Notes under the pieces: model-generated
What the model was told of the DNA's origin: nothing
Databases searched by the model: none
What the model saw: only the letters and a program-made list of their open reading frames with translations
Source of the DNA: Ahaetulla prasina
Taxonomy: Eukaryota > Chordata > Lepidosauria > Squamata > Colubridae
Reading direction: 5' to 3'
NCBI RefSeq assembly: GCF_028640845.1
Contig: NC_080543.1
Coordinates: forward strand, 3,227,459-3,291,458
Length of the DNA: 64,000 nt
Program-made: the position numbers and the translations under genes
Part shown: piece by piece, positions 12,050 to 23,167 of the stretch
Layout of the letters: the number at the start of each line of letters is the position of its first letter
Position numbering within the stretch: the stretch's first letter is position 1

Positions 12050-12360
12050 GGACAAATGCTGGGGAATCCATAGCAAATATTCATATCTTTAACCCCAATA
12101 ATCATGCCATTTGCTGGAAATAAAGATTCATTGCCTCCAAGTGTGGATTCAGTTCTTGAACCGAGCGGCGCAGGATAAGACAATCTGTCCGGATCGAAAG
12201 CTGCAGACGGATCTGCTATTGCGGAGATCCGAGGAAGAGTTTCTAGGGGAACAAACCCCAAGAGAAAAGGCAAGCTAGAACACTTCGATCTCCCTGCAGT
12301 CTCCTGAGTTTGCCTCTGTGCGGAGTGAAAGCAGAATGAAATCTGTAGCCCCCCCCCCAA
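12050..12360. other. Unassigned sequence after (CATA)n
   Basis: An ATAC/CATA run at 11978-12010 is followed by non-repetitive sequence. The 130-codon minus-strand frame has no recognisable motif. Confidence 0.35.
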
Positions 12361-12367
12361 AACGGCT

Positions 12368-12890
12368 TATAGGTAATCCTGGACTTACAACGGTTCGTTT
12401 AGTGACCGTCCAAAGTTACAACAGCACCGAAAAAGTGACTTATGAGCAGGGGTGGGCTGCTGCCGGTTGTTAATAATCGGTTCACAAATGTGAGTGCATG
12501 CGCGCAGCATCGAAAAAGCGACGATTATATAGGATGTGATAGCGCCAGGGTGGGGCCAGCCCTGGTTGCAACTACCAGTTCGCCTAAACCGGTCCGAACT
12601 GGGGCAAAACTCACTTAACAACTGTCTCGCTCAACAATGGACACTTTGGGCTCAACTGTGGTCATAAATCGAGGACTACCTGTACAATAATCCCAACCGT
12701 ATTTGTTTTCCCCCAAAGAGCACCTGTCCTCGGTTAATTATAGATCCAAATACTTCAGATAACATCTGCATTGATTCACTTAACAACCGTGGCCACAGAG
12801 GTCGTAAAATGGCGCAAATTCACTTAACTGTCTCACTCAGCAACATAAATTTTGGGCTCAGTTGTGGTCATAAGTCGAGGACTAGCTGTA
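12368..12890 (+). repeat. Rearranged TA-MITE pieces with a hAT-like insert
   Basis: TA-MITE sequence at 12368-12445 and about 12600-12685, plus another part at 12775-12890. A CAGGGGTGGGCTGCTGCCGG-headed hAT-like fragment lies at 12447-12600. Confidence 0.55.
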
Positions 12891-13472
12891 TATGGCTGGA
12901 TCCCCACATTCTGTTATTCTGCTGGAAGTCCATTCAGACCAGTGAGGGAATTCTGGGAGTTGAAGTCCACTCAAGCCAGCTAGGGAATTCTGGGAATTGA
13001 CGTCCACTCAAGCCAGCTAGGGAATTCTGAGAGTTAAAGTCCACACAGCTTCAAGTTTCCAAGATGTTGAGGCTTCTGCTACTGTACAAATTAGCATAAT
13101 TATGTCTCTTAGCCTCACTGAACAATTTAACTAATCAGCCAATTAAGCTGCCTTAAGCTAGGTCATGTCTTATATGTAGGGTGCTTGCTTTCCTTCCCTG
13201 ACCTATAAGGGCGAAGGCCAATTAAACCAAATTGGATCTTAACTCTCTTACAATTTTAATATTCAATACTTCACTCCCTATGGCAGAAGTGGGCAATTAT
13301 GGCACGTTTGAGGCCTGTGGACTTCAATTCCCAGAATTCCTGAACCAGCCATGGCCCCCTTTTGGGCCTGTGGACTTCAACTCCCAGAATTCCTGAGCCA
13401 GCCACAGCTCCTTTCGGGTTTGGGGACTTCAACTCAGGAATTCTGGGACTTGAAGTCCACAGATCCTAAAGG

Positions 13473-14054
13473 CAGGGGTGGAATTCAGCTGGTTCAGACC
13501 GGATCGGGCGAACCGGATATTAATTTTAATCTGGTTCGCCGAACCGGTTGTTCCAAGGACTGGCTGACCCTATCCACTATGCTCCTCCCCTCCCAGGAGT
13601 CTTCATGCAGCCTATTTTGGATGCCAGGTAAGTGCAGGGTGCGCACAGAGGCTCTGGGAGGGCAAAAAAGGGGCCTACCGGAAGTACCGGAAGTCCAGAA
13701 ACGGGCTCATTTCCAGCCTCCGGAAGTCCTCCGGTGCCCAAGGGAGGCTGTTTTCGCCCTCCCGGAGACTCCAAGAAAGCCCCCGGAGCCTGGGGAGGGC
13801 AAAAAACGGGCGTGCTGGAAGTACCGGAAGTCTGGAAACGGGCCCATTTCTGGCCTCCGGAGGGCCTCCAGTGCCCAAGGGAGGCTGTTTTCGCCCTCCT
13901 GGAGGCTCCAGGAAAGCCTCCGGAGCCTGGGGAGGGCGAAAATGCTCCCCCCTCGCCGTGGTGCAGGAGGCTGAGTAGGCCACGCCCCCTTGGCCACGCC
14001 CACCCAGCAACCGGGCAGCGAACCGGTCGCTGAAATTTTTCAATCCCTCCCCTG
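13473..14054 (+). mobile_element. hAT-like nonautonomous element with internal duplication
   Basis: CAGGGGTGGAATTCAGCTGG to AATCCCTCCCCTG, flanks CCTAAAGG and CCTAAGCG (6 of 8). A GC-rich unit of about 137 bp (GGGCAAAAAAGGG, TACCGGAAGT, TTTTCGCCCTCC) is duplicated at 13662-13935, producing spurious open frames on both strands. Confidence 0.75.
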
Positions 14055-14334
14055 CCTAAGCGGGCTATAGATGCCCACCTCTGCCTTAAGGGATATTTTT
14101 TAAAAAACCCAGAAGAAACCCAAAGAAAATAGAGAATCTACAAAGGGGTCAGGACATCTGGACTTTCCGCCCCTTGGAATTATGCCCACCCCATAACGCA
14201 GCTCCTAAAACCATCCTGAAGTTATGAGTGAGAAGTAAACCCTTCCTTTCACACAGACAACGGACAGAGGAAGGAAGGCTGGGTGCCTCTGTCTAGCTTT
14301 GCTGTCCAGCCTCTGCCAAATTAGTGGTCTAAAG

Positions 14335-15530
14335 GCATCAGGCGAGAAACCAGGCGACGGTGAATTCTAGTCCTGTCTTAGGAAGGCATGAAAGCCAGCT
14401 GAGAGACTTTGGGCCAATCACCAGGAGACAGGGAGTTCTAGTCCCGCCTTAGGCATGAAAAATGGCTGGGTGACTCTGGGCCACTCCCTCAATCACATCC
14501 CAATCTAGGGGATGGTGAGTTCTAGTCCCGCCTTAGGCATGAAAAATGGGTGGGTGATTTTGGGCCAATCACCAGGAGACAGAGAGTTCTAGTTCCACCT
14601 CAGGCATGAAAAATGGCTGGGGGACTTTGGGCCAATCACCAGGAGATAGTGAGTTCTAGTTCTGCCTTAGGCATGAAAGAAGGCTGGGTGACTCTGGGCC
14701 ACACCCTCAATCACATCTCAATCACTAGGGGATGGTGAGTTCTAGTCCCGCTTTAGGCAATTAAAAATGGGTGGGTGATTTTGGGCCAATCACTAGGAGA
14801 TAGAGAGTTCTAGTTCCGCCTTAGGCGTGAAAACTGCCTGGGTGACTTTGGGACAATTACCAGGAGACAGTGAGTTCTAATTCCACCTTAGGCATGAAAG
14901 AAGGCTGGGTGACTCTGAGCCACACCCTCAATCACATCTCAATCACTAGGGGATGGTGAATTCTAGTCCCGCTTTAGGCAATTAAAAATGGGTGGGTGAT
15001 TTTGGGCCAATCACCAGGAGACAGAGAGTTCTAGTTCCACTTCAGGCATGAAAGCCAGCTGGGTGACTTTGGGCCAATCACCAGGAGATGGGGAGTTCTA
15101 GTTCCGCCTTAGGCATGAAAAATGGCTGGGAGACTTTGGGCCAATCACCAGGAGACAGAGAGTTCTAGTTCCGCCTTAGGCATGAAAAATGGCTGGGAGA
15201 CTTTGGGCCAATCACCAGGAGACAGAGAGTTCTAGTTCCGCCTTAGGCATGAAAGAAGGCTGGGTGACTCTGGGCCACTCCCTCAATCACATCCCAATCT
15301 AGGTGAGTTCTAGTCCCGCTTTAGGCATGAAAAATGGGTGGGTGACTTTAGGCCAATCACTAGGAGACAGAGAGTTCTAGTTCCACCTCAGGCATGAAAG
15401 CCAGCTGGGTGACTTTGGGTCAGTCAGTCTCTCTCTTTCTCAACCCGACCCACCTAACAGGGTTGTTGTTGTGGATAAAGTAGGAAGGAGTATTAGACAT
15501 GTTCCCCACCTTGAGTTACTTATAAAGTAA
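14335..15530 (+). repeat. MIR-like SINE core, tandem array 2
   Basis: About 15 units of 60-88 bp of the same core. A longer variant adds CCCTCAATCACATCCCAATC. It ends with CCACCTAACAGGGTTGTTGT and a SINE-like 3' part. Confidence 0.85.
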
Positions 15531-15561
15531 TAAAGGCCGGATAAAATAAAATCTGATAAGG

Positions 15562-15566
<5 letters not shown>

Positions 15567-15648
<82 letters not shown>
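15567..15648 (+). repeat. (AT)n microsatellite
   Basis: About 41 uninterrupted AT dinucleotides joined to the 3' tail of a SINE. Confidence 0.97.
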
Positions 15649-15652
<4 letters not shown>

Positions 15653-15906
15653 TTGCATTTATATCCCGCCCTTCTCCGAAGACTCAGGGCGGCTTACACT
15701 GTGTCAAGCAATAGTCTTCATCCATTTGTATATTATATACAAAGTCAACTTATTGCCCCCAACAATCTGGGTCGTCATTTTACCTCCCTTATAAAGGATG
15801 GAAGGCTGAGTCAACCTTGGGCCTGGTGGGGCTTGAACCTGCAGTAATTGCAGGCAGCTGCTGTTAATAACAGGCTGCATTAGCCTGTTGAGCCACCAGA
15901 GGCGGC
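15648..15906 (-). mobile_element. tRNA-derived SINE with L2-type tail
   Basis: A full-length copy. The minus-strand head is CCTCTGGTGGCTCAACAGGC with B box GGTTCAAGCCC. Its 3' tail faces the (AT)n array at 15567-15648. Confidence 0.87.
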
Positions 15907-16629
15907 TCAACAGACTTCTCTTCAAGTGGAACTGCCACTTACAACAAGGAGTTACCTACACGCCTTTCGTCCAAGAGACACACCAGCAGAAGCCCAAGGT
16001 TGCGCTATCCTTAGAAACAGCCCGCCAAGTCAGCGAAACAACCTCTAAATAACAACACCCCACAACAGATCCTTTTCACTCCTTTGCCAATACTTCTCCA
16101 ATAACAGTCGAGTTGGAAAATATTCTGTTAAACCTTTTTTGGACCCGGGCAGTTTTAACCAATCTAATAAATAAAACACAATTTAAAAAAAAAATGCCTG
16201 CAAGGAGAAAGCAAGAGCGACAACTCTATTGGCAGGGATTCATGCAGCTGGTCAGAGGGTTTGCCAAAAGTATTTTACACAAACACACACATAAACACAA
16301 ACACACACACACAATTTGGGTGTCAGCTAGTGGCTCTGGGCTCAACCCTGCTTGCAAAGGACAATAAACAGTGTCTCCAATAAAGACGCACACGCAGAGA
16401 GGTCATGGAATATCAGAGTTGGAAGGGACCCTGGAGGTCCTCTAGTCCAACCCCCACCCACCACCCCCGATTAAAATAGAAACATAGAAAACTGTCAGCA
16501 GTAAAAGTCCAGTGGCCCATTGGAAAATTGGAAAGAACATGGCGGTATTGAAAAATTGGATTGGACCAGCTGATAAAAGATGATAAATTTTCAATATAAT
16601 CTCTATTCAGAGATAGATAGCATCTACTG

Positions 16630-16763
16630 TAGGGGTCTCCAACCTTGGTCCATTTAAGACTTGTGGACTTCAACTCCCAGAGTCCCCCAGCCAGCTTTGC
16701 TGGCTGGGGGCTCTGGGAATTGAAGTCCACAAGTCTTAAAGGGACCAAGGTTGGAGACCCCTG
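16630..16763 (+). mobile_element. Palindromic hAT-type MITE
   Basis: An inverted repeat of TAGGGGTCTCCAACCTTGG with AGTTGAAGTCCACAAG arms. 8-bp flanks ATCTACTG and ATCTATTG (one mismatch) indicate hAT transposition. Confidence 0.8.
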
Positions 16764-17137
16764 ATCTATTGGGTATAAGGCAAAAATTTACAAAATGTAC
16801 AATTACAACATTTGTTAATAAGATTGTTGAGACTAGCAGCATTTTTCAGCTTCCGCGATACCCGAGTTGCTGAAATAACTGGTTAAATCCTTTAAGACTG
16901 AAAAAAAAGTTGAATTATTCATTTTTATATATCTTTGGCATCTATAAAACTATCAAACTGATAGGCAGCTTTTAAGAAAAGGAATACAGAATGAGAAGTT
17001 CCCTTGAGTAATTTTTAATTTTGGTTGGAGGATGAACATGCGTTTATCCCAAAAACATATTTAAACTCAATTACTGACAACCGACCCATTATCTCTGCTG
17101 GAACTTGGCTCCAAGCTTCCACTATTCTTTTTATCAC
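16764..17137. other. Unassigned AT-rich sequence
   Basis: Possibly an old LINE remnant. No motif I can name. Confidence 0.3.
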
Positions 17138-17390
17138 AGTCCTCGACTTACAGTCATTTATTTAGCGACGGTTTGAAGTTACAAACACATTGAAAAATGT
17201 GACTCATGAATGGTTTTCATACTTACAGCCTTTGCATCATTCCCCCCTCTCCCCAATTCACATGATTAAAAATTCAGAGGTTTGGCAACTGACTCATATT
17301 TATGACGGTCGCAATGTCCCGGGGTCACACGATCCTCTTTTTGCAAAATTCTGATGAGCAAAGCCAATGAGGAAGGCAGATTCACATAAG
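17138..17390 (+). repeat. TA-MITE family member, 3' truncated
   Basis: CAGTCCTCGACTTACAGTCA start. It stops after GCAGATTCACATAAGG. Confidence 0.6.
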
Positions 17391-17547
17391 GACTTAATCT
17401 TACTTTTAAAGATTAGTTTGAAAGAGGCAAAGGAAGTGATTCATGAGAAGTGTTGTATAGTAACAACAACAACAACAACAACAACAACAACGGAGGTGAC
17501 AACGGTGCAATGCTGACTCTGTGGATGAAGTTATTTCATTTATACAA

Positions 17548-17690
17548 CGTCAGAAGTTGTGGGTGCCCCATCAACGGAGGTTTTTAAGAAAAGACTGGAC
17601 AGCCATCCTGTCTGAAATGATATAAGGTTTCCTGCTGGAGCAGGGGGTTAGACTAGAAGACCTCCAAGGTCCCTTCCAGCTCTATTCTAA
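17548..17690 (+). mobile_element. CR1 LINE 3' tail
   Basis: It runs from CAGAAGTTGTGGGTGCCCC through the KKRLDSHLSEM-equivalent to AAGACCTCCAAGGTCCC. It is preceded by an (ACA)n tract at 17460-17492. Confidence 0.75.
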
Positions 17691-17699
17691 TTGATATTT

Positions 17700-18570
17700 C
17701 TTAGATTTTTCTCCTGCCTTTATAAATAACTCAAGGAGGTAAACATACCTAATATCCTTTTGTCTTCCTATTCTCCCCACAACAACCTTGAAAGGTAGGA
17801 CGGGCCGAGATAAGAGAGTCACTGACTCAAAGTCACCCAGCTGGCTTTCATGTTTAAGGTAGGACTAGAACTCCCAGTCCTCCCCTGGTGACTGGGGGCA
17901 AGGCTTCCCAGCCAAGCGCCTAAAGCCAAACTGGAACTCACAGAACTCTTGGCGATTGGCTCAAAGACACCCACTTGGCTCTCGTTCATAAAACAGGACT
18001 AGAACTCACAGTCTCCTGGAAATTGGCTCAAGGACACCCACCTGGCTCTCGTTCATAAAACAGGACTAGAACTCACAGTCTCCTGGAAATTGGCTCAAGG
18101 ACACCCAGCTGGCTCTCGTTCATAAAACAGGACTAGAACTCACAGTCTCCTGGCAATTGGCTCAAGGACACCCACCTGGCTCTCATTTATAAAACAGGAC
18201 TAGAACTCACAGTCTCCTGGAAATTGGCTCAAGGACACCCAGCTGGCTCTCGTTCATAAAACAGGACTAGAACTCACTGTCTCCTGAAAATTGGCTCAAG
18301 GACACCCATCTGGCTCTCGTTTATAAAACAGGACTAGAACTCACAGTCTCCTGGAAATTGGCTCAAGGGCACCCACCTGGCTCTCGTTTATAAAACAAGA
18401 CTAGAATTCACAGTCTCCTGGCGACTGGCCCAAAGTCTCCCAGTTAGGTTTCCTGCCTAAGGCAGAACTAGAACTCACAGTCTCCTGGTGATTGGTTCAA
18501 AGTCAACCCAGCCAGCTTTTATGCTTCAGGTGGGACTAGAACTCCCGGTCTCCCGGCTTCCAGACAAGCA
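17700..18570 (-). repeat. MIR-like SINE core, tandem array 3 (opposite strand)
   Basis: About 11 units of about 65 bp (GGACTAGAACTCACAGTCTC, CTGGAAATTGGCTCAAGGAC, ACCCAGCTGGCTCTCGTTCA). The 3' part lies at 17700-17820. It ends at the CpG-rich block. Confidence 0.85.
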
Positions 18571-18619
18571 CCTTAAGCATAAGAAGCAGGCTGAGCTTAG
18601 GTGGCACAGCCGCTTTATC

Positions 18620-19780
18620 TTTTATGACCACGTCTAGCGGGCATCCCTATACGCCAGACAAAGTCTATCGGGCCCTCCCTCTCTCAGTTACAAAGGCAAG
18701 CAGAGCCTCCACGTCCAGGGGCAGTACAGCCCACCCCACAGCCATTCCAGCTGGCTTAGCGGGGTCAGCATTTCCCTGGCTGGCTGGTTGCTGTCTGGGG
18801 TGGGCCGCCCCCCCCTCCTTGGCCTCATCCGGCACCCGCAGGCTCTGCAGAGACCCGCAAGGACACGGCACCAAAGTCAGCTGAGATGCCACCCTTGCAG
18901 AGGCACCCTCGAAGGCAAGCGGAGAGGCCTCGGACCCAGGACCCTCTCGCCCACCACCTCGATGGCCAGGCAACGGGACAGGCAGCTGGATCAGAAAGAC
19001 TACATCTCCCATCCCCGGCCCAGGATGATGAGTACAGTAGTCCAAGGAAGCAGCGACTCGCGGGGGAAGGGGGTTCACGGAAGCAACGAGGAGGCAGGGA
19101 CCCCCTTGAAAAAAAAACCTTCCTCACTTCAGATGAGGAGGGGGGCTTCAACCCCAGCAGGGGATGATGGGCGTTGTAGTCAGGCCTCCCAGAGAGCTCT
19201 CCCCTCACGCCCCATCCCCCCCGGATCGTAAGCTAGCGATCCTTCTCTAGAGGACCAAGCTGGTCCTCTTCCATCGCTGGTAGGGAACCCTTCCCGGGGA
19301 CGATGGGGACTGTAGTCCCGCACCTGCCGGGAAGAAAGAGCTGCGCCATCCAAGGGGCTTCTCCACAAGCCGGATCCGAAGGAATCTCATCCCTACCTGG
19401 AAAAAAAAAACAGATCCCGCGGATCGATCCGGCTCCCGGGATCAGCCCGTTGCGGCCGGACACGAGACGGAGACCCCGGCCGCGCTCGCCTTCCTCCTCC
19501 TCCTCCTCTTCTTCCTTTATGAATGAATGAAGGCTCCCGCGAGCCGGGCTGAGAAAGCAGCTGGGGTGACGCCGGGCCACGCCCCTCGTCCTGGCGGCGC
19601 CGCCCCCTCCATTGTTACGTCACAATGGAAAGGCTACTCAACGTTCCGAGCCGCGCCCCCCTCTCCTCCCCAGCGCTTCCCAGCCGAGCCGCGTGGAGGA
19701 AGAAAGCGCCGCCTGGGGGGCAGGTGGCCGCACTGCACCCGAGTTTCCGCTCTTGACCACAATGCTCAGTTTGTTTGAAA
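18620..19780. promoter_or_regulatory. CpG-rich promoter-like block
   Basis: A sharp GC- and CpG-rich island stands in AT-rich surroundings, densest at about 19410-19780 (GGCGGCGCCGCC, CGCGCC runs). It holds a CRE-like TTACGTCA near 19616 and four ZNF143-like half motifs between 18998 and 19320. No convincing coding frame is present; the open frames here are by-products of high GC. A possible donor (CCAG|GTAGGG, minus strand, about 19397) would fit a leftward 5' UTR exon. Human gene order would make this the RELT promoter, which is inference only. Confidence 0.6.
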
Positions 19781-20129
19781 CTGGGTTAGTTGTGGTTTTT
19801 TTTTAACCCACCCCTCCAATGATTGACACTGGTGGGGAAACCCAGGTGGGTTTTATACCAGTTTCAGGAGACCATAGGGACCCAAATTATAGTTCCCTTC
19901 TCCGCATCTTTTTCCTTAGGTTGATTTTTATAGCATTTATAGCATTTGCATTTAATAGTATTCTAAATTATACCGTTTTGCCTTTTAATGTTGTAAGGCC
20001 ACCACTACCACCCCCACCCCAGGTTACCGTGTGGCAAGAATGGGCTTCTAATAAATTTCACAAACCAACAAATCAATAAAAGAAACCAAGTTAGCTGAAA
20101 ATTGTAGCCTATGACTATGTTGTATCATA
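19781..20129. other. Unassigned sequence beside the CpG block
   Basis: AT-rich, non-repetitive, no coding frame. It could be a first intron or upstream region of a gene using the CpG promoter. Confidence 0.35.
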
Positions 20130-20406
20130 GGGCCTCTGGTGGCTCAACAGACTAATGCAGTCTGTTATTAAGAGCAGCTGCTTGCAATTACTGCAGGTTC
20201 TAGTCCCACCAGGCCCAAGGTTGACTCAGCCTTCCATCCTTTATAAGGGAGGTAAAATGAGGACCCAGATTGTTGGGGGCAATAAAAGTTAACTTTGTAT
20301 ATAATATACAAAGTATATAATATACAAACGGATGAAGACTATTGCTTAACACAATGTAAGTCGCCCTGAGTCTTCGGAGAAGGGTGGGATATAAATTTTT
20401 TAAAAA
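20130..20406 (+). mobile_element. tRNA-derived SINE with L2-type tail
   Basis: A full-length copy. The A box region TGGCTCAACAG lies near 20139, the B box is degraded to GGTTCTAGTCC, and the tail GAAGGGTGGGATATAAATTT ends in A-rich sequence. A short TATATAATATACAAAG duplication is internal. Confidence 0.85.
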
Positions 20407-20459
20407 AATATGACTATGTTGTTTCATTAAGTGTTAAATTTGTTAACACTTAATGTGTT

Positions 20460-21030
20460 AACATTAATGAATCAAAAATTGGAATTAAGATTGCCGGAAG
20501 AAATATCAACAACCTCAGATATGCAGATGACACCACTCTAATGGCAGAAAATGAAGAGGAACTAAAGAGCCTCTTGATGCGGGTGAAGGAGGAGAGTGCA
20601 AAAGTTGGCTTGAAACTCAACATTAAGAAAACTAAGATCATGGCATCCGGCCCTCTCAATTCCTGGCAGATAGATGGTGAAGAAATGGAGGTAGTGACAG
20701 ATTTTATTTTCCTGGGCTCCAAGATCACCGCAGATGGGGACTGCAGCCAAGAAATTAAAAGACGCTTGCTCCTGGGGAGGAAAGCTATGGCAAATCTAGA
20801 TAGCTTACTAAAAAACAGACATAAGAAGGACTCACTGGAGAACAGCCGAATGCTGGGAAAGATTGAGGGCAAAAGAAGAAGGGGACGGCCGAGAAGGAGG
20901 TGGCTGGATGGAGTCACTGAAGCAGGAGGCATGAGTTTAAATGGACTCCAGAGGAAGGTAGAGGACAGGAAGGCCTGGAGGAACGTTGTCCATGGGGTCG
21001 CGATGGGTCGGACACGACTTCGCGACTAAC
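20460..21030 (+). mobile_element. BovB (RTE) LINE fragment, RT C-terminal part
   Basis: An open frame at 20541-21029 encodes 162 residues with the BovB hallmarks LKLNIKKTKIMASGPLNSWQ and DFIFLGSKITADGDCSQEIK, ending VHGVAMGRTRLRD. Between NLDSLLKN and MLGKIEGKRRRGRPRRRWLD a block of the usual RT thumb/linker is missing, so it is an internally deleted copy. An upstream segment (about 20460-20540) reads in frame as RT. BovB is abundant in snakes and is also the source of tails used by squamate SINEs. Confidence 0.88.
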
Positions 21031-21044
21031 AACAACAAATGACT

Positions 21045-21292
21045 ATCATTAAATGTTGTAAGTGTTGTACCTTGATGAAGGTATCTTTTCTTTTATGTAC
21101 ACTGAGAGCCAATAAAAACATTCTATTCCTATTCCTATTCCTATTCCTATTCCCTATCCTATCTTATCCATATAATTCTTGATGAATGTATCTTTTCTTT
21201 TATGTACACTGAGAGCGTATGCACCAAGACAAATTCCTTGTGTGTCCAATCACACATGGCCAATAAAAAAATTCTATTCTATTCTATTCTAA
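21045..21292 (+). mobile_element. Two stacked L3/Rex1-like 3' UTR fragments
   Basis: The first copy (21045-21170) ends with an ATTCC-type tail. The second (21172-21272) repeats the GATGAATGTATCTTTTCTTT UTR and ends with ATTCT repeats at 21272-21292. The tail of one evidently became the landing site or recombination point of the next. Confidence 0.75.
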
Positions 21293-21949
21293 TTATGTTG
21301 GGAGTTAGAATGCAAAATAGTCCTATATTGGATATATTCTTAAGGCTAAGACAGCGTAGGATGAAAAAAAGAACAACAGTGGTCTCTTTGGATAGAGAAG
21401 GAGGGAAATGACAGCCTGGAGGAATCGTCAGGTCGGAAGGGACCTCGGAGGTCTTCTAGTCCAACCCCCTGCCTGGGTGGGGTGGAATTCTCATCCCAGA
21501 CAAACAGCTTGGTTTGCAAACGTCCAAAAGTTGAAAAGACACACACAGCTGTATAACCTGAGCAACTGGACTACAAGCAAACTGGACCTGAGCAACTGAG
21601 CAACTGGACTAAAGTCTGGACTACAAGTCCCTGGCTGGGAATTCTGGGAATTGAAGTCTAGAGAACGTCACATTTCTCCTTTTCTGACTAACTCAGTTTA
21701 TCCAGGGTGTTAAAATTTTGGATGCCGCCTTTGTACGTCTCATGAAGGGAGCTGCGTCTCATGAAAGCTTTTGCCTTTGATTAAACTGGGTTAGCTGGAA
21801 AAGGGGCTTTTAGATTCCTTCTGAATGGGGCTATCGTGGTTTGACACGACTCCCCTTCCACATTGAAGCCCTCCCACCACTGACCCTCCCCAAAACTCTT
21901 GTAGACAAGCTGCCCCACATCTTCGTCTCTCTCCTGGGTCAGAATTTTT

Positions 21950-22216
21950 ATTTTTATTTATTTTTATTTGCATTTATATCCCGCCCTTCTCTGAAGACTC
22001 AGGGCAGCTTACACTATGTCAAGTAATAGTCTTCATCCATTTGTATATTATATACAAAGTCAACTTATTGCCCCCAACAATCTGGGTCCTCATTTTACCT
22101 ACCTTATAAAGGATGGAAGGCTGAGTCAACCTTGGGCCTGGTGGGGCTTGAACCTGCAATAATTGCAAGCAGCTGCTGTTAATAACAGACTGTCTTAGCA
22201 GTCTGAGCCACCAGAG
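21950..22216 (-). mobile_element. tRNA-derived SINE with L2-type tail
   Basis: The minus-strand tail with (AAATA)n lies at 21950-21965, the B box is GGTTCAAGCCC, and the head is at 22200-22216. Confidence 0.86.
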
Positions 22217-22237
22217 CCCCAATTTGAGTTTGGATCT

Positions 22238-22613
22238 TCCCATACAGATAAATCCTCCACTTGCAACCCCAGAATTCCTGTTGCTATGCAAGGCGCTTGT
22301 GAAGTGAGTCGCGCCCGATTTTACGACCATTTTGGCCACGGTTGTTAAGTGAATCGCCTGGTCGTTAAGCGAATCCGGCTCCCCCTCCCATTTGACTTCG
22401 GTTGTCGGAAGCCGGACAGGAAAGTCACAAATAATGATCACACAAACCTCTGGGAACGTTACAACTGTGGAAACAGAGGCACCTTTTGGTCATATGACTG
22501 GGGGGAAATGCCGTGATGGTCGTAACTGCGAGGACTGGTCCTAAGTTCCTTTTTTTCGGTGCTGTTGTAACTTTGGCCCTTAAATGAGGGGTTGTAATCT
22601 GAAAACTCCCTGT
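22238..22613 (-). repeat. TA-MITE family member
   Basis: From CAGATAAATCCTCCACTTGC to GTAATCTGAAAACTCCCTGTA, diverged at both ends. Confidence 0.65.
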
Positions 22614-23162
22614 AGATCTTCTATTCGTTGGTTCTTGTCTCAAATCCAGCCCTTTGGGGGGCTTCAAACATGCCCCCCCACCCCATCCTCCTCCTTCCTT
22701 GACCCCCCTCCTTGTAGGAATTAGCCCCCCCCACACCACCCAGCCCCTCCCCATCTCCCCAAACCCGGCTTCTAAACAGCCCCATTGCCAGCTCATAAAC
22801 ATGTTTGCCATCCAGCTATTAACTCAACCTCTAAGCCCAGCAGTTTTTCAACAACAACAACACAACAGTCACAACCAACAGGTAAATAAACACCTGTCCC
22901 CCCCCCACAACCCCACACAAGGCTGGTCCTGCCTCCCCCACAAGGGGAGAAAACAAAGCAGCCATCCAGGGAAACGAACCACCCCCAAAACTCCCATTAT
23001 GTTAGCCACAAGGTCAGACGCTTGTCTGCATTACGGATTTCCTTCTGAGTCAGCAAACCAGAGAGCCAAAAATAGGATCTGGGTTCCCCTAAACCTGGTT
23101 TATTGGTGTGGGAAACTAGCATGAGGTGCCGCAGTCTCCATTTCCTCAATGGGTTTTGCGGG
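22614..23162. other. Unassigned C-rich sequence
   Basis: Runs of CCCCCC and CCACCC make long open frames. No protein family recognised. It ends at LTR copy 1. Confidence 0.35.
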
Positions 23163-23167
23163 ACATC

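Noticed and set aside
14335..15480. Regular repeats reminiscent of a CRISPR array
   Set aside because: Units are adjacent and diverged, with no unique spacers. This is a SINE-derived minisatellite in a vertebrate genome.
18665..19580. Several 90-150 codon frames in the CpG block
   Set aside because: High GC lowers stop frequency. Frames on both strands overlap and none resembles RELT or another neighbour gene.
1..19780. RELT coding exons downstream of ARHGEF17
   Set aside because: Human gene order predicts RELT here on the minus strand, but no cysteine-rich TNFR-type or RELT tail motif was seen. It may start here with a non-coding exon and continue outside the window.
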